A DNA stretch of 64,000 nucleotides, from assembly GCF_001665835.1 (NCBI RefSeq), contig NZ_LZSX01000057.1, forward strand, positions 1 to 64,000, in the 5' to 3' direction. The notes beneath the pieces were generated by a model. The model saw only the letters and a list, made by a program, of their open reading frames with translations. It was not told where the DNA came from and did no database searches. Below are positions 37,797 through 46,253 of the stretch, piece after piece. Position 1 is the stretch's first letter; every line of letters starts with the position of its first letter. The position numbers and the translations under genes are program-made. This DNA is from Mycobacterium colombiense. Its GTDB lineage: Bacteria; Actinomycetota; Actinomycetes; Mycobacteriales; Mycobacteriaceae.

Positions 37797-38930
37797 ATGG
37801 ATCAGCTCTGGGCCAACCGCGCGGCCAGCAGCGAAGCCGCTGTCACCCAACGACACCTGAAACGGCTGTGGGGGCTGCCCGCGACCCAGCTGGGGGTGGT
37901 GGCCTGGCCGGCGACGCGGCGCGACCGCTGGTTCGGCACCTGGCACTACTGGTGGCAGGCGCATCTGCTCGACTGCCTGGTCGACGCCCAGCAGCGCGAT
38001 CCACAGCCGCACCGGCACACCGAGATCAACCGGCAGGTCCGCTCGCACCGGCTGCGCAACAACTTCTCGTGGATCAACAGCTACTACGACGACATGGCCT
38101 GGCTGGCGCTGGCGCTCGAACGCGCCGCCCGGATCGCGGGCGTCGAGCGCAGCCGCGCGCTGCCCAAGCTCGCCGGCCAGTTCCTCAAGGCCTGGGTGCC
38201 CGAGGACGGCGGCGGCATCCCGTGGCGCAAACAGGACCAGTTCTTCAACGCCCCGGCCAACGGTCCCGCTGGAATCTTCCTCGCCCGCTACGGGGGTCAT
38301 CTGAAACGTGCTGAGCAGATGAGCGATTGGATCGACCAGACGCTGATCGACCCGGAGACGCACCTGGTGTTCGACGGCATCAAAGCCGGCTCGTTGGTGC
38401 GCGCGCAGTACACCTACTGCCAGGGTGTGGTGCTCGGGCTGGAGACCGAGCTGGCCGCCCGCACCGCCGTCGAGATCAGGCAGCGGCACGCCGCCCGCGT
38501 GCACCGGCTGGTGGCGGCCGTGCACGAACACATGGCGCCGGCGGGCGTGCTGGCCGGCGCCGGCGGCGGCGACGGCGGCCTGTTCGCCGGGGTGACCGCC
38601 CGATACCTGGCGCTGGTGGCCACCACGCTGCCGGGGGAGGCGGCCGACGACGTGCTGGCCCGCGACACCGCCCGCCAGATCGTGCTGGCCAGCGCGAAGT
38701 CGGCCTGGGACAACCGGCAAACGGTGGACGGACTGCCGGTGTTCGGCCCGTTCTGGGACCGCGACGCCCAGCTGCCCACGGCCGGCGGCAAGGAGGCGGA
38801 GTTCGTCGAGGGCGCGGTGATGGCGTCCGAGGTGCCCGAGCGGGATCTGTCGGTGCAGCTGTCGGGGTGGATGCTCATGGAGGCCGCCTGTAACGTCTCC
38901 GCCGAGTCGAAGAACAGGAGCACCCTGTGA
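37797..38930 (+). CDS. Glycoside hydrolase family 76 protein (alpha-1,6-mannanase-like)
   Basis: 377 residues from ATG 37797. GH76 (alpha/alpha)6 barrel with the catalytic Asp pair in [20 protein letters not shown] (DD at about residue 100) and [20 protein letters not shown] and [17 protein letters not shown]76 enzymes cut alpha-1,6-mannan, the backbone of lipoarabinomannan and lipomannan. There is no signal peptide, so a cytosolic or unconventional location is implied. It overlaps the CoA-transferase start by 4 bases (GTGA), a coupling with no obvious metabolic logic. Confidence 0.85.
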   Translation: MDQLWANRAASSEAAVTQRHLKRLWGLPATQLGVVAWPATRRDRWFGTWHYWWQAHLLDCLVDAQQRDPQPHRHTEINRQVRSHRLRNNFSWINSYYDDMAWLALALERAARIAGVERSRALPKLAGQFLKAWVPEDGGGIPWRKQDQFFNAPANGPAGIFLARYGGHLKRAEQMSDWIDQTLIDPETHLVFDGIKAGSLVRAQYTYCQGVVLGLETELAARTAVEIRQRHAARVHRLVAAVHEHMAPAGVLAGAGGGDGGLFAGVTARYLALVATTLPGEAADDVLARDTARQIVLASAKSAWDNRQTVDGLPVFGPFWDRDAQLPTAGGKEAEFVEGAVMASEVPERDLSVQLSGWMLMEAACNVSAESKNRSTL

Positions 38931-40279
38931 GCAACAAGGTCCACCACGACGCAGAGTCGGCCCTGCACGGCCTGCTGAAGGACGGCATCACCATCGCCGC
39001 AGGCGGCTTCGGTCTGTGCGGCATCCCCGAGAAGCTGATCCAGGCTCTGGTCGACAGCGGCATCAAGGACCTCACCATCGTCGGAAACAACGCCGGCGTA
39101 GACGATTTCGGCATGGGCCTGCTGCTCAAGGGCCGGCAGGTGAACAAGGTGATCGCCTCCTACGTCGGCGAGAACAAGGAGTTCGAGCGCCAGGTGCTGG
39201 CCGGCGAGCTGGACCTGGTGCTGACGCCGCAGGGCACGCTCGCGGAGAAGCTGCGCGCCGGCGGCGCCGGCATCCCCGGCTTCTACACCCGCACGGCCTT
39301 CGGCACCAACCTCGCCGAGGGCAAGGACACCAGGGTCTTCGACGGCACCGAATACGTTCTGGAAGAAGGCATTCGGGCCGACGTGGCGATCGTCAAGGCA
39401 TGGAAGGGCGACACCGCCGGCAACCTGATCTACCGCAAGACGGCGCGCAACTTCAACCCGATGATCGCCACCTGCGGCACCATCACCGTCGCCGAGGTGG
39501 AGGAGTTGGTCGAGGTCGGCGAGCTGGACCCCGACCTGATCCACACCCCGGGTATCTACGTCGACCGCATCATCGAGGGCAGCGGCTACGAGAAGCGCAT
39601 CGAGTTCCGCACCACCAGCGGCGGCGCCGCACTGAAGAACGACAGCCCCATCCGTGAACGGATGGCCCAGCGCGCCGCCCAGGAATTGCGCGACGGTTTC
39701 TACGTGAACCTGGGCATCGGCATTCCGACCTTGGTGGCCAACTACATTCCCGACGGCATCAAGGTCACGCTGCAGTCGGAGAACGGCCTGCTCGGCATCG
39801 GCGCCTACCCGAGCGAGGACACCGTCGACCCCGATCTCATCAACGCGGGCAAGCAGACCATCACCAGTCTGCCCGGATCCAGCTTCTTCAGCAGCGCCGA
39901 TTCCTTCGCGATGATCCGCGGCGGCCACATCGACCTGTCCATCCTGGGTGCCCTGGAGGTCGCCGAGAACGGTGACCTGGCCAACTGGATGGTGCCGGGC
40001 AAGATGGTCAAAGGGCCAGGCGGCGCAATGGATTTGGTGTCCGGCGTCAAGCGCGTGATCGTGCTGATGGATCACACCGCGAAAGACGGGACCCCCAAGG
40101 TCCTCAGCCAGTGCTCGCTGCCGCTGACCGGCAAGAACGTCGTCGACATGATCATCACCAACCTGTGCGTCTTCGACGTCGAGCCGGGACAAGGGCTGGT
40201 GCTCACCGAGCTGCAGCCCGGCGTCACGGTTGAAGAAGTTCGCGCCAAGACGGGCTGCGACTTCAAAGTCGCGGTCTGA
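38927..40279 (+). CDS. 3-oxoacid CoA-transferase, A and B subunits fused
   Basis: 450 residues from GTG 38927, with AGGAG 6 bases upstream. The first ~235 residues are a CoA-transferase subunit A ([34 protein letters not shown]) and the rest a subunit B with the catalytic Glu in [13 protein letters not shown] and [14 protein letters not shown]. It transfers CoA from succinyl-CoA or acetyl-CoA to a 3-oxoacid. M. tuberculosis has the two subunits as separate genes (scoA, scoB), so the fusion is notable. It is translationally coupled to the GH76 gene. Confidence 0.92.
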   Translation: MSNKVHHDAESALHGLLKDGITIAAGGFGLCGIPEKLIQALVDSGIKDLTIVGNNAGVDDFGMGLLLKGRQVNKVIASYVGENKEFERQVLAGELDLVLTPQGTLAEKLRAGGAGIPGFYTRTAFGTNLAEGKDTRVFDGTEYVLEEGIRADVAIVKAWKGDTAGNLIYRKTARNFNPMIATCGTITVAEVEELVEVGELDPDLIHTPGIYVDRIIEGSGYEKRIEFRTTSGGAALKNDSPIRERMAQRAAQELRDGFYVNLGIGIPTLVANYIPDGIKVTLQSENGLLGIGAYPSEDTVDPDLINAGKQTITSLPGSSFFSSADSFAMIRGGHIDLSILGALEVAENGDLANWMVPGKMVKGPGGAMDLVSGVKRVIVLMDHTAKDGTPKVLSQCSLPLTGKNVVDMIITNLCVFDVEPGQGLVLTELQPGVTVEEVRAKTGCDFKVAV

Positions 40280-40291
40280 GCGCGCGGCCGG

Positions 40292-40984
40292 CTACTCGGC
40301 CGCCGGCAACCGCTCGGATTCCCGGTCGGCTGTGCTCGGCGCGTGCTTGCGTCCCCGGTAGCTCCGCCAGGCGGCGATGAACGCCGGCATCAGCGAGACG
40401 ATCAGGATGGCCAGCAGGATCTTCTGCAAGTTGTGGTGCACGAACGGCACGTTGCCCATGAAGTAGCCCGCGAGCGTCACACCGCCGCCCCAGAGGATGC
40501 CGCCGACGATGTCGAAGCCCAGGAACACCGGGTAGCGCATGTAGGACACCCCGGCGACCGGCGGGACGAACGTCCGCACGAACGGCGCGAACCGGGCCAG
40601 GATGATCGCCCAGGGCCCGTACTTCTCGAAGAAGGCGTGTGACTCGGTCACGTAGTGCTTCTTGAAGAACCGGGAGTCTTCCTTCTTGAACAGCGCCGGG
40701 CCGATCCGCCGGCCGATCCAGTACCCGGTCTGATCGCCCAGTATCGCCACGGTCGCGACGGCGGGGGCCAGCACCCAGATGCTGGCCGGCGGGTTCGGGT
40801 GTGCGGCCAGCAGGCCGCCGGTGAACAACAGCGACTCGCCGGGCAGCAGCGGAAACAGCAGCCCGGTTTCGATGAAGACGATGACCAGGATGCCGGGCAG
40901 CACCGCTGACCCGAAGACGCCGTCGGCGCCCAACCAATACATCGGGTCGAAGATGTGGGGCAGGGCCGTCACGGCGGTGCTCAT
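40292..40984 (-). CDS. DedA family membrane protein
   Basis: 230 residues from ATG 40984. Membrane segments include VLPGILVIVFIETGLLFPLLPGES (DedA signature) and AILGDQTGYWIGRRIGP, followed by the conserved FARFAPFVRTFVPPVAGVSYMRY-type motif (here ILARFAPFVRTFVPP) and a C-terminal pair of helices. DedA proteins are thought to flip lipids such as undecaprenyl phosphate or phosphatidylethanolamine. The Rv0364-like member is adjacent to fba in M. tuberculosis too. It is convergent with the CoA-transferase (12-bp gap). Confidence 0.9.
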   Translation of the reverse strand: MSTAVTALPHIFDPMYWLGADGVFGSAVLPGILVIVFIETGLLFPLLPGESLLFTGGLLAAHPNPPASIWVLAPAVATVAILGDQTGYWIGRRIGPALFKKEDSRFFKKHYVTESHAFFEKYGPWAIILARFAPFVRTFVPPVAGVSYMRYPVFLGFDIVGGILWGGGVTLAGYFMGNVPFVHHNLQKILLAILIVSLMPAFIAAWRSYRGRKHAPSTADRESERLPAAE

Positions 40985-41113
40985 GATCCCTCAACATACC
41001 GGCGAAACGACCCTGGCCCGCACAAAGGCCGGGCTAACCCCCGCGCCGGTTCGCCGAGTGGCTGCCGACCACGCATCCGTGGTTGGGTAGGAGGAGCCGT
41101 CAGGAGGTGTCTG

Positions 41114-42151
41114 ATGCCCATCGCCACGCCCGAGGTCTACGCCGAGATGCTGCGACGCGCCAAGGACGACTCGTATGCCTTCCCGGCGATCAACTGCACC
41201 TCGTCGGAAACGGTGAACGCGGCCATCAAAGGCTTCGCCGATGCGGGCAGCGACGGGATCATCCAGTTCTCCACCGGTGGTGCCGAATTCGCGTCCGGGC
41301 TGGGCGTCAAGGACATGGTGGCCGGTGCGGTGGCACTGGCCGAGTTCACACGTTCCATTGCGCACAGGTACCCGGTCAACGTTGCGCTACACACCGACCA
41401 CTGCCCCAAGGACAAGCTGGACGCCTATGTCCGCCCGCTGCTGGCGATTTCGGTCGAGCGGGTGGCCGCGGGCCGAGATCCGCTGTTCGGGTCGCACATG
41501 TGGGACGGCTCGGCCGTGCCGATCGATGAGAACCTGACGATCGCGCAGGAACTCCTCAAGGAGGCGGCGGCCGCCAAAATCATCCTCGAGATCGAGATCG
41601 GCGTGGTGGGCGGGGAAGAGGACGGCGTCGCCCACGAGATCAACGACAAGCTCTACACCACGCCGGACGACTTCGAGAAGACCATCGACGCGCTGGGCCA
41701 CGGCGAGCACGGCAGGTACCTGCTCGCCGCCACCTTCGGCAACGTCCACGGCGTCTACAAGCCCGGCAACGTCAAGCTGCGGCCCGACATCCTGGCCCAG
41801 GGCCAACAGGTGGCCGCGGCCAAGCTGGGGCTGCCCGAGGGGGCCAAGCCGTTCGACTTCGTCTTCCACGGCGGTTCCGGTTCGCTGACGTCGGAGATCG
41901 AGGAGTCGCTGCGCTACGGCGTGGTGAAGATGAACGTGGACACCGACACGCAGTACGCGTTCACTCGCCCGATCGCAGGTCACATGTTCGCCAACTACGA
42001 CGGTGTGCTCAAGGTCGACGGCGAGGTCGGCGTCAAGAAGGTCTACGACCCACGCAGCTACCTCAAGAAGGCCGAGGCGTCGATGTCCGAACGGGTGGTC
42101 CAGGCCTGCACCGACCTGCACTGTGCCGGAAAGTCACTCGGCGCGGGCTAG
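41114..42151 (+). CDS. fba: Fructose-bisphosphate aldolase, class II
   Basis: 345 residues from ATG 41114, with AGGAGGTGT upstream. Zinc-dependent aldolase of glycolysis and gluconeogenesis. Zn ligands: His in NVALHTDHCPKDKLD, Glu in IILEIEIGVVGGEED, His in AATFGNVHGVYKPGN and His in FVFHGGSGS. The glycine-rich substrate-phosphate loop and KMNVDTDTQYAFTRP are intact. Its stop lies in CTAG shared with the convergent gene. In M. tuberculosis mgtE (Rv0362) separates fba from the Rv0361-like gene, as I recall; it is missing here. Confidence 0.97.
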   Translation: MPIATPEVYAEMLRRAKDDSYAFPAINCTSSETVNAAIKGFADAGSDGIIQFSTGGAEFASGLGVKDMVAGAVALAEFTRSIAHRYPVNVALHTDHCPKDKLDAYVRPLLAISVERVAAGRDPLFGSHMWDGSAVPIDENLTIAQELLKEAAAAKIILEIEIGVVGGEEDGVAHEINDKLYTTPDDFEKTIDALGHGEHGRYLLAATFGNVHGVYKPGNVKLRPDILAQGQQVAAAKLGLPEGAKPFDFVFHGGSGSLTSEIEESLRYGVVKMNVDTDTQYAFTRPIAGHMFANYDGVLKVDGEVGVKKVYDPRSYLKKAEASMSERVVQACTDLHCAGKSLGAG

Positions 42152-43020
42152 CCGCTGGCGGACTGACAGACCTTCCACTGGTCGTCGCGGTACTGCAGAT
42201 CCATGCTGCGGGTGGAGCGCGTCTGCGGGTCGTAGGCCATGAACGTGGTCACGTTCGCCTCGGCGTGCTGGCCGTTGACCACCACCTGATCGATGCTGGC
42301 GATCACCGGATACTGCTTGGCCGCCGACACCCGCCGGTAGGTCTCGTCCCAGGCGTGCTCGTCGTAGTCGGCGTAGCCGTCGCGGGTGGTGCCGCAGGTG
42401 ATGGTGCGCAGCGTGGTCAGATCACCCCGCTGGATCGCGACGTCGAAGTTCTGGATGGTGTGCCGAACCTGGTCTTCCTGCGACACGTTGGTGTGTTTGC
42501 CCCGGGTGAGCAGCACCGTGCCCAGGATCGCGATCGCCGCCAGCGCCAGCACGATCACGACCAGCGCCAGGACCCAGCCCCAGTTGATCTGGCGGGAAGT
42601 GCGCAACTTTCCGCCGAGCCGGGGCGGGATCGATTGCGGGACAGCGGGTTTCGGTGGGATCCCGAACTGGGCGGTGGCGTCCTGTCCCGGCGTCGTCGCG
42701 AAGACCTCGGTGGCGGGCTCCGCCGTTGTGGAGATGATCGCGGTTTCTTTGGCGTCGAAGCCCGGCGCGGTGAAGCGACGTTCGCGTTGCGGCCCGCCCG
42801 GTACTTCCTGCGGGCCGCTGTGCGGGTCGGGTCTGTTGATCACCACGGTCTCGGTCTCGGAGTCGCTGGGGACCATGGGGACGCTCTCGGTGGCGTCGTC
42901 TCCGGTTTCGGGACCGGACTCGGCCCCCCACTCGTCGCTCGGTTCGTTGCGAGACTCGCGTGGGTCGAACCCGGGCCGTTTCGGCGTGCCGCCGCGGTCG
43001 GGTTCGGATGGGTTGGGCAT
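42148..43020 (-). CDS. Membrane-anchored protein with Rv0361-like external domain
   Basis: 290 residues from ATG 43020. The first ~135 residues are polar and Pro/Glu/Asp-rich (disordered, cytosolic). One helix (VLALVVIVLALAAIAILGTVLL, about 148-170) and an external domain of about 110 residues follow, with QDQVRHTIQNFDVAIQRGDLTTLRTITCG and a Cys pair (TITCG, WKVCQ) that could form a disulfide. This external domain is NTF2-like in pattern (as in DUF4878-type proteins), which is inference. Function unknown. Confidence 0.75.
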   Translation of the reverse strand: MPNPSEPDRGGTPKRPGFDPRESRNEPSDEWGAESGPETGDDATESVPMVPSDSETETVVINRPDPHSGPQEVPGGPQRERRFTAPGFDAKETAIISTTAEPATEVFATTPGQDATAQFGIPPKPAVPQSIPPRLGGKLRTSRQINWGWVLALVVIVLALAAIAILGTVLLTRGKHTNVSQEDQVRHTIQNFDVAIQRGDLTTLRTITCGTTRDGYADYDEHAWDETYRRVSAAKQYPVIASIDQVVVNGQHAEANVTTFMAYDPQTRSTRSMDLQYRDDQWKVCQSASG

Positions 43021-43140
43021 GAGTACTACTGTCCTCCCGCTTCGTGGGGTAGTTGCAGAGCTTAGCGACCGAACACCCGGCTCGGGGCGATGGCCGAGGT
43101 GCGTCACGCGGGCAAAAGGAGCGAGCTGCAGAATAGAGCC

Positions 43141-43554
43141 ATGACGCCGATGGGAGATCTTCTAGGGCCCGACCCGATCCTGCTGCCCGGAGATGCCGAT
43201 GCCGAGGCGGAACTGCTGGCCGGTGAGAAGTCCGGCATCGTCGCGGCCGCGCACCCGACGGCATCGGTGGCCTGGGCGGCGCTGGCCGAGCAGGCCCTGG
43301 CCGACGACCAGGCCATCACCGCCTACGCCTACGCGCGCACCGGCTATCACCGCGGCCTGGACCAGCTGCGCCGGAACGGCTGGAAGGGCTTCGGCCCGGT
43401 GCCGTATTCGCACGAACCCAACCGCGGCTTCCTGCGGTGTGTGGCGGCCCTGGCGCGCGCCGCCGACACGATCGGCGAAACCGACGAGTACGCGCGCTGC
43501 CTGGACCTGCTCGACGATTGCGACCCCGAGGCGCGCCCGGCGCTCGGGCTTTGA
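43141..43554 (+). CDS. DUF3151 family protein
   Basis: 137 residues from ATG 43141. Small soluble helical protein with the family motifs GPDPILLPGD, AAHPTASVAWAALAEQALA, AYAYARTGYHRGLDQLRRNGWKGFGPVPY and EYARCLDLLDDCDP. TPR-like helices. The function is unknown; corresponds to Rv0360c. It is convergent with the CDF exporter (4-bp gap). Confidence 0.85.
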   Translation: MTPMGDLLGPDPILLPGDADAEAELLAGEKSGIVAAAHPTASVAWAALAEQALADDQAITAYAYARTGYHRGLDQLRRNGWKGFGPVPYSHEPNRGFLRCVAALARAADTIGETDEYARCLDLLDDCDPEARPALGL

Positions 43555-43558
43555 CGCG

Positions 43559-44455
43559 CTAGAAGCTGTCCGAGCAATCGGTGTCGTCGGGGCAGTCGAT
43601 CTGAACGGTGGCGTGCTCCAGCCCACGCGCCGATAACACCGCGCGCGCGTCATGCAGCACCCGCGCGGAGTCGCCGACGCTGATCAGATGCGCGGTGCAC
43701 ATGTCCTTGCCGGGGGAGAGCGTCCACACGTGCAGGTCGTGCACGTCGATCACCCCGTCCACGGTGCCGAGCGCGGTGCGCAGTTCCTCGACGTCGATGT
43801 GGGTCGGCGACGATTCGGACAGGATCCGCAGCGCGGCGCGGGCCAATGCGACGGCCCGGGGCAACACCCAGAGCGCGACCAGCACCGCCACCACCACGTC
43901 GGCGTAGGGCCAGTGCGTCGTCACGGTGACCACACCGGCGATCAGCACGCCCAGACTGCCCACGGTGTCGGCGACGACCTCCATGTAGGCGCCCTTGACC
44001 GCCAGGCTGCCCGACGAATGGGAACGCAGCAGCAGCGCGACGACGAAGTTGGCGGCCAGCCCGGCCAGCGCGACCACGATCATCGGCACGCCGGGGACGG
44101 CGGGAGCTTCGCTGAGACGCTGGACGGCCTCGTAGAGGATGAACGCCGCCACGCCGATCAGCAGCCCGGCGTTGGCGACGGCGGTGAACACCTCGGCGCG
44201 ATGCCAGCCGTAGGTGCGGGCGGGCGACGCGCTGCCGCGGCGGGCCAGCGTGACGGCGGCGAGCCCCATGAAGACGGCGACCACGTCGGTCAGCATGTGG
44301 CCGGCGTCGGCCAGCAGGGCGATCGAGTTGATCAGCAGCGAGGTGACCAGTTCCACCACGAAGAACGCCGCCAGAATCGCTGCGGCCGTGATCATGCGCG
44401 GGATCAGCCGAGCGTCGTCCGTCTCGGCGGGGGTGTGGTTGTGGCCTGCGCCCAT
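43559..44455 (-). CDS. Cation diffusion facilitator (ZitB/CzcD-like) metal exporter
   Basis: 298 residues from ATG 44455. Six membrane helices, then a cytosolic domain of about 90 residues. A His in the N-terminal GHNHTPAE and the helix-2 metal motif HxxxD in LLADAGHMLTDVVAVFMGL are present; helix 5 carries ExxxD (YMEVVADTVGSLGVL) in place of HxxxD. The C-terminal domain has VDEGVIDVHDLHVWTLS-like strands (here VDGVIDVHDLHVWTLSPGK). Probably Zn or similar divalent metal efflux. A perfect 10-bp-arm palindrome with a built-in -10 sits 8 bases before the ATG, so an ArsR/SmtB-type repressor is expected to control it. Confidence 0.9.
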   Translation of the reverse strand: MGAGHNHTPAETDDARLIPRMITAAAILAAFFVVELVTSLLINSIALLADAGHMLTDVVAVFMGLAAVTLARRGSASPARTYGWHRAEVFTAVANAGLLIGVAAFILYEAVQRLSEAPAVPGVPMIVVALAGLAANFVVALLLRSHSSGSLAVKGAYMEVVADTVGSLGVLIAGVVTVTTHWPYADVVVAVLVALWVLPRAVALARAALRILSESSPTHIDVEELRTALGTVDGVIDVHDLHVWTLSPGKDMCTAHLISVGDSARVLHDARAVLSARGLEHATVQIDCPDDTDCSDSF

Positions 44456-44463
44456 GACGCGAA

Positions 44464-44487
44464 ATATATGCGTAATAACGCATATAT
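44464..44487 (-). promoter_or_regulatory. Palindromic operator with embedded -10, upstream of the CDF exporter
   Basis: ATATATGCGT, 4-nt centre AATA, ACGCATATAT: a perfect 10+10 inverted repeat. On the minus strand TATATT (-10) ends 7 bases before the ATG, and TTGCCA (-35) lies 18 bases further up, so the operator occupies the whole promoter and the mRNA should be leaderless. Similar dyads are bound by ArsR/SmtB metal sensors (KmtR, NmtR, CmtR); which one acts is not known. Confidence 0.85.
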
Positions 44488-44495
44488 GGCAAGGG

Positions 44496-45278
44496 TCAGA
44501 ACCAGCGGCTCCAGAAGCGGGTCAGCGCGTTGCCCCAACTCACCAGGACGTCCGGCACGCCGGACACGTCGAACAAAGACAACACGACGCCGAAGAACCA
44601 TTGGTTGAGCACCGGTGCCAGGAGCAAGAACAGCAGGATGACGAAGCCCCACTGCTTGGCCGGCGCCAGCGCGCGCTGGGTCTCGGGACTCAGGTGCGGT
44701 TCCAGGGCGTCGTATCCGTCCAGGCCCGGGATGGGCAGCAGATTCAGCAACACGGCGGTGAGCTGAAGGAACGCGAGGAACGCCACCCCCGACCACAGCA
44801 CCACGTGCGCCGGGTCGAAGAACAACCGCGTCACCGCGAGCAGCAGCACCGCCAGCACCAGGTTGGCCGCCGGGCCCGCCAGACTGACCATGGTGCGCCG
44901 GGCGGGCGTCATGAACCAGGTGCGCACGTAGACCGCCGCGCCCGGCAGGCCGATGCCGCCCAGCAGGATGACCACCATCGGCAGCACCAGCGAGAGCGCG
45001 GGATGGGCGTAGCGGCGTGGGTCCAGCGTCAGGTACCCGCGCACGGCGTCATCGTGATCGCCGAACCGCCAGGCGGTCACCGCATGCCCGAATTCGTGCA
45101 GACACAACGACACCAGCCAGCCGGCGATCACGAAGACGAACACTCCGGCATAAGCCAGCGGCCGGGTGCTGATCCCGGCCGACCAGGCCAGCGCGGCGCC
45201 GACACCCGTCAGCGCGATCAGGCCCAGGAAGATCGGGCTGGGCCGTACCGATTCGTGCCGGGAGGAGGGGAAGCTCAC
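44496..45278 (-). CDS. Site-2 protease family (M50) membrane peptidase
   Basis: 260 residues from GTG 45278. Zinc-binding HEFGH is in the first helices (CLHEFGHAVTAWRFGDHDD) and the second metal motif is NLLPIPGLDGYDALEP (NxxPxxxxDG). Six hydrophobic segments. Family members cut membrane-bound substrates or are of unknown role; this is the Rv0359-type, distinct from Rip1. It lies between the CDF operator and the gene for the Rv0358-like protein (9-bp gap), and may share its transcript. Confidence 0.9.
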   Translation of the reverse strand: MSFPSSRHESVRPSPIFLGLIALTGVGAALAWSAGISTRPLAYAGVFVFVIAGWLVSLCLHEFGHAVTAWRFGDHDDAVRGYLTLDPRRYAHPALSLVLPMVVILLGGIGLPGAAVYVRTWFMTPARRTMVSLAGPAANLVLAVLLLAVTRLFFDPAHVVLWSGVAFLAFLQLTAVLLNLLPIPGLDGYDALEPHLSPETQRALAPAKQWGFVILLFLLLAPVLNQWFFGVVLSLFDVSGVPDVLVSWGNALTRFWSRWF

Positions 45279-45287
45279 CGATCGAAA

Positions 45288-45950
45288 CTAGCCGACCAGC
45301 AGCCAGCCCTCGATGTTGCGGTAGAACGCCGAGCGGCGCGCGGCGCGCGGCACGGCGACGCCGTCACGCACCACGGTGACGCCCGTGCTGCCGAGCTGGG
45401 CGGCGCGCCCGGTGACCCAGCGGGGCCACAGGCGGCCGAGACCACGGCCGGCGACTGCCGCCCGCAGGCCGGGCGCGGACGGGGTCGGCTCGATCCACAC
45501 GCGTTCGACGTCGCCATCGAACAACGTGGTGTCGTCGACCACCGCCTCGCCGTGGATCGACCGCGCGCCATCCGCCGGCACCCAGCCGGCCCGCCCCACG
45601 ACCACCGACCCGGTCTCGTCGCGAATCAGCGTCACCCGCCGCGCCGCACCGCGCCGGGCCCGCCGCGCCGCCCGGAATCCGGCCGGCTGGCGGTAGATCC
45701 GGGTGGCCCGGGTGCGGCGGCGCGGCACGTAGGCCACCTCGAGGTCGAGCCGCTCGGCACGCAGCAGCCGGGTCAGCACCGCGGCCAGTTCGGCGTCGCC
45801 GCCCAGCACGATCAGCCGCCGGTATGGGCCGATCGCGGCATCGATATCGGTTTCACCGGCGACCGGGTGGGTTTGCATGCCCCGCAACGGTCGGTAGGTG
45901 CGCCGTTGGCCGAACAGAAGTATCGCGGCTGCTCGATCTCCTTGTGTCAC
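45288..45950 (-). CDS. Rv0358-like protein, NAD kinase/DAGK-fold remnant
   Basis: 220 residues from GTG 45950, chosen because the resulting N-terminus MTQGDRAAAILLFGQRRTYRPL is compact and resembles the M. tuberculosis form as I recall; upstream the frame is AT-rich and of poor protein character. YRRLIVLGGDAELAAVLTRLL recalls the GGDGT start of diacylglycerol/NAD kinase folds, but GGDAE lacks the usual catalytic Gly/Thr. Two later strand-rich segments (VTLIRDETGSVVVGRAGWVP, VVDDTTLFDGDVERVWIEP) suggest a C-terminal kinase-fold sandwich. Function unknown. Confidence 0.7.
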   Translation of the reverse strand: MTQGDRAAAILLFGQRRTYRPLRGMQTHPVAGETDIDAAIGPYRRLIVLGGDAELAAVLTRLLRAERLDLEVAYVPRRRTRATRIYRQPAGFRAARRARRGAARRVTLIRDETGSVVVGRAGWVPADGARSIHGEAVVDDTTLFDGDVERVWIEPTPSAPGLRAAVAGRGLGRLWPRWVTGRAAQLGSTGVTVVRDGVAVPRAARRSAFYRNIEGWLLVG

Positions 45951-46253
45951 AGTATATCCAATCGAGAAGCAGCCAATGCCGTTGTGTTCCAACATTTCTG
46001 GCCGGACATGAATTGCGACGTCGAAAGATCTCGCCATAACGACACGGTCACAACATGGTGTCGACTATGAAAGTTGTTGCAACGCTGTCGGCAAACAACC
46101 GGATACTTTACTCCTGCCACAGGGCCGACGTTGCGCGGAATCCCGCCACGAGTGGTTGAGGGAACGGAGAACTACCATTCGCCGATTTACCGCCATCTTG
46201 TCAACCGCGCGAACCGCATTGCTCGTGTCGGGCGCCGGCCCCACGCGCGTCCG
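45951..46253. other. Intergenic region, relatively AT-rich, upstream of two divergent genes
   Basis: About 300 bases between the Rv0358-like gene and the histidine phosphatase. TATACT on the minus strand (45951-45956) directly abuts GTG 45950. On the plus strand, TTG 46156 opens a 34-codon frame that reads RRFTAILSTARTALLV and stops at 46260, overlapping the phosphatase start by 7 bases. It looks like a signal-peptide relic or a leader ORF. No RNA gene seen. Confidence 0.4.

Noticed and set aside
38414..40192. Minus-strand 592-codon frame opposite the CoA-transferase
   Set aside because: Antisense shadow of a recognised enzyme with the SENG motif.
44214..46070. Plus-strand 618-codon frame over the CDF and M50 genes
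   Set aside because: Arg/Gln/His-rich shadow; the minus-strand genes have clear metal-binding motifs.
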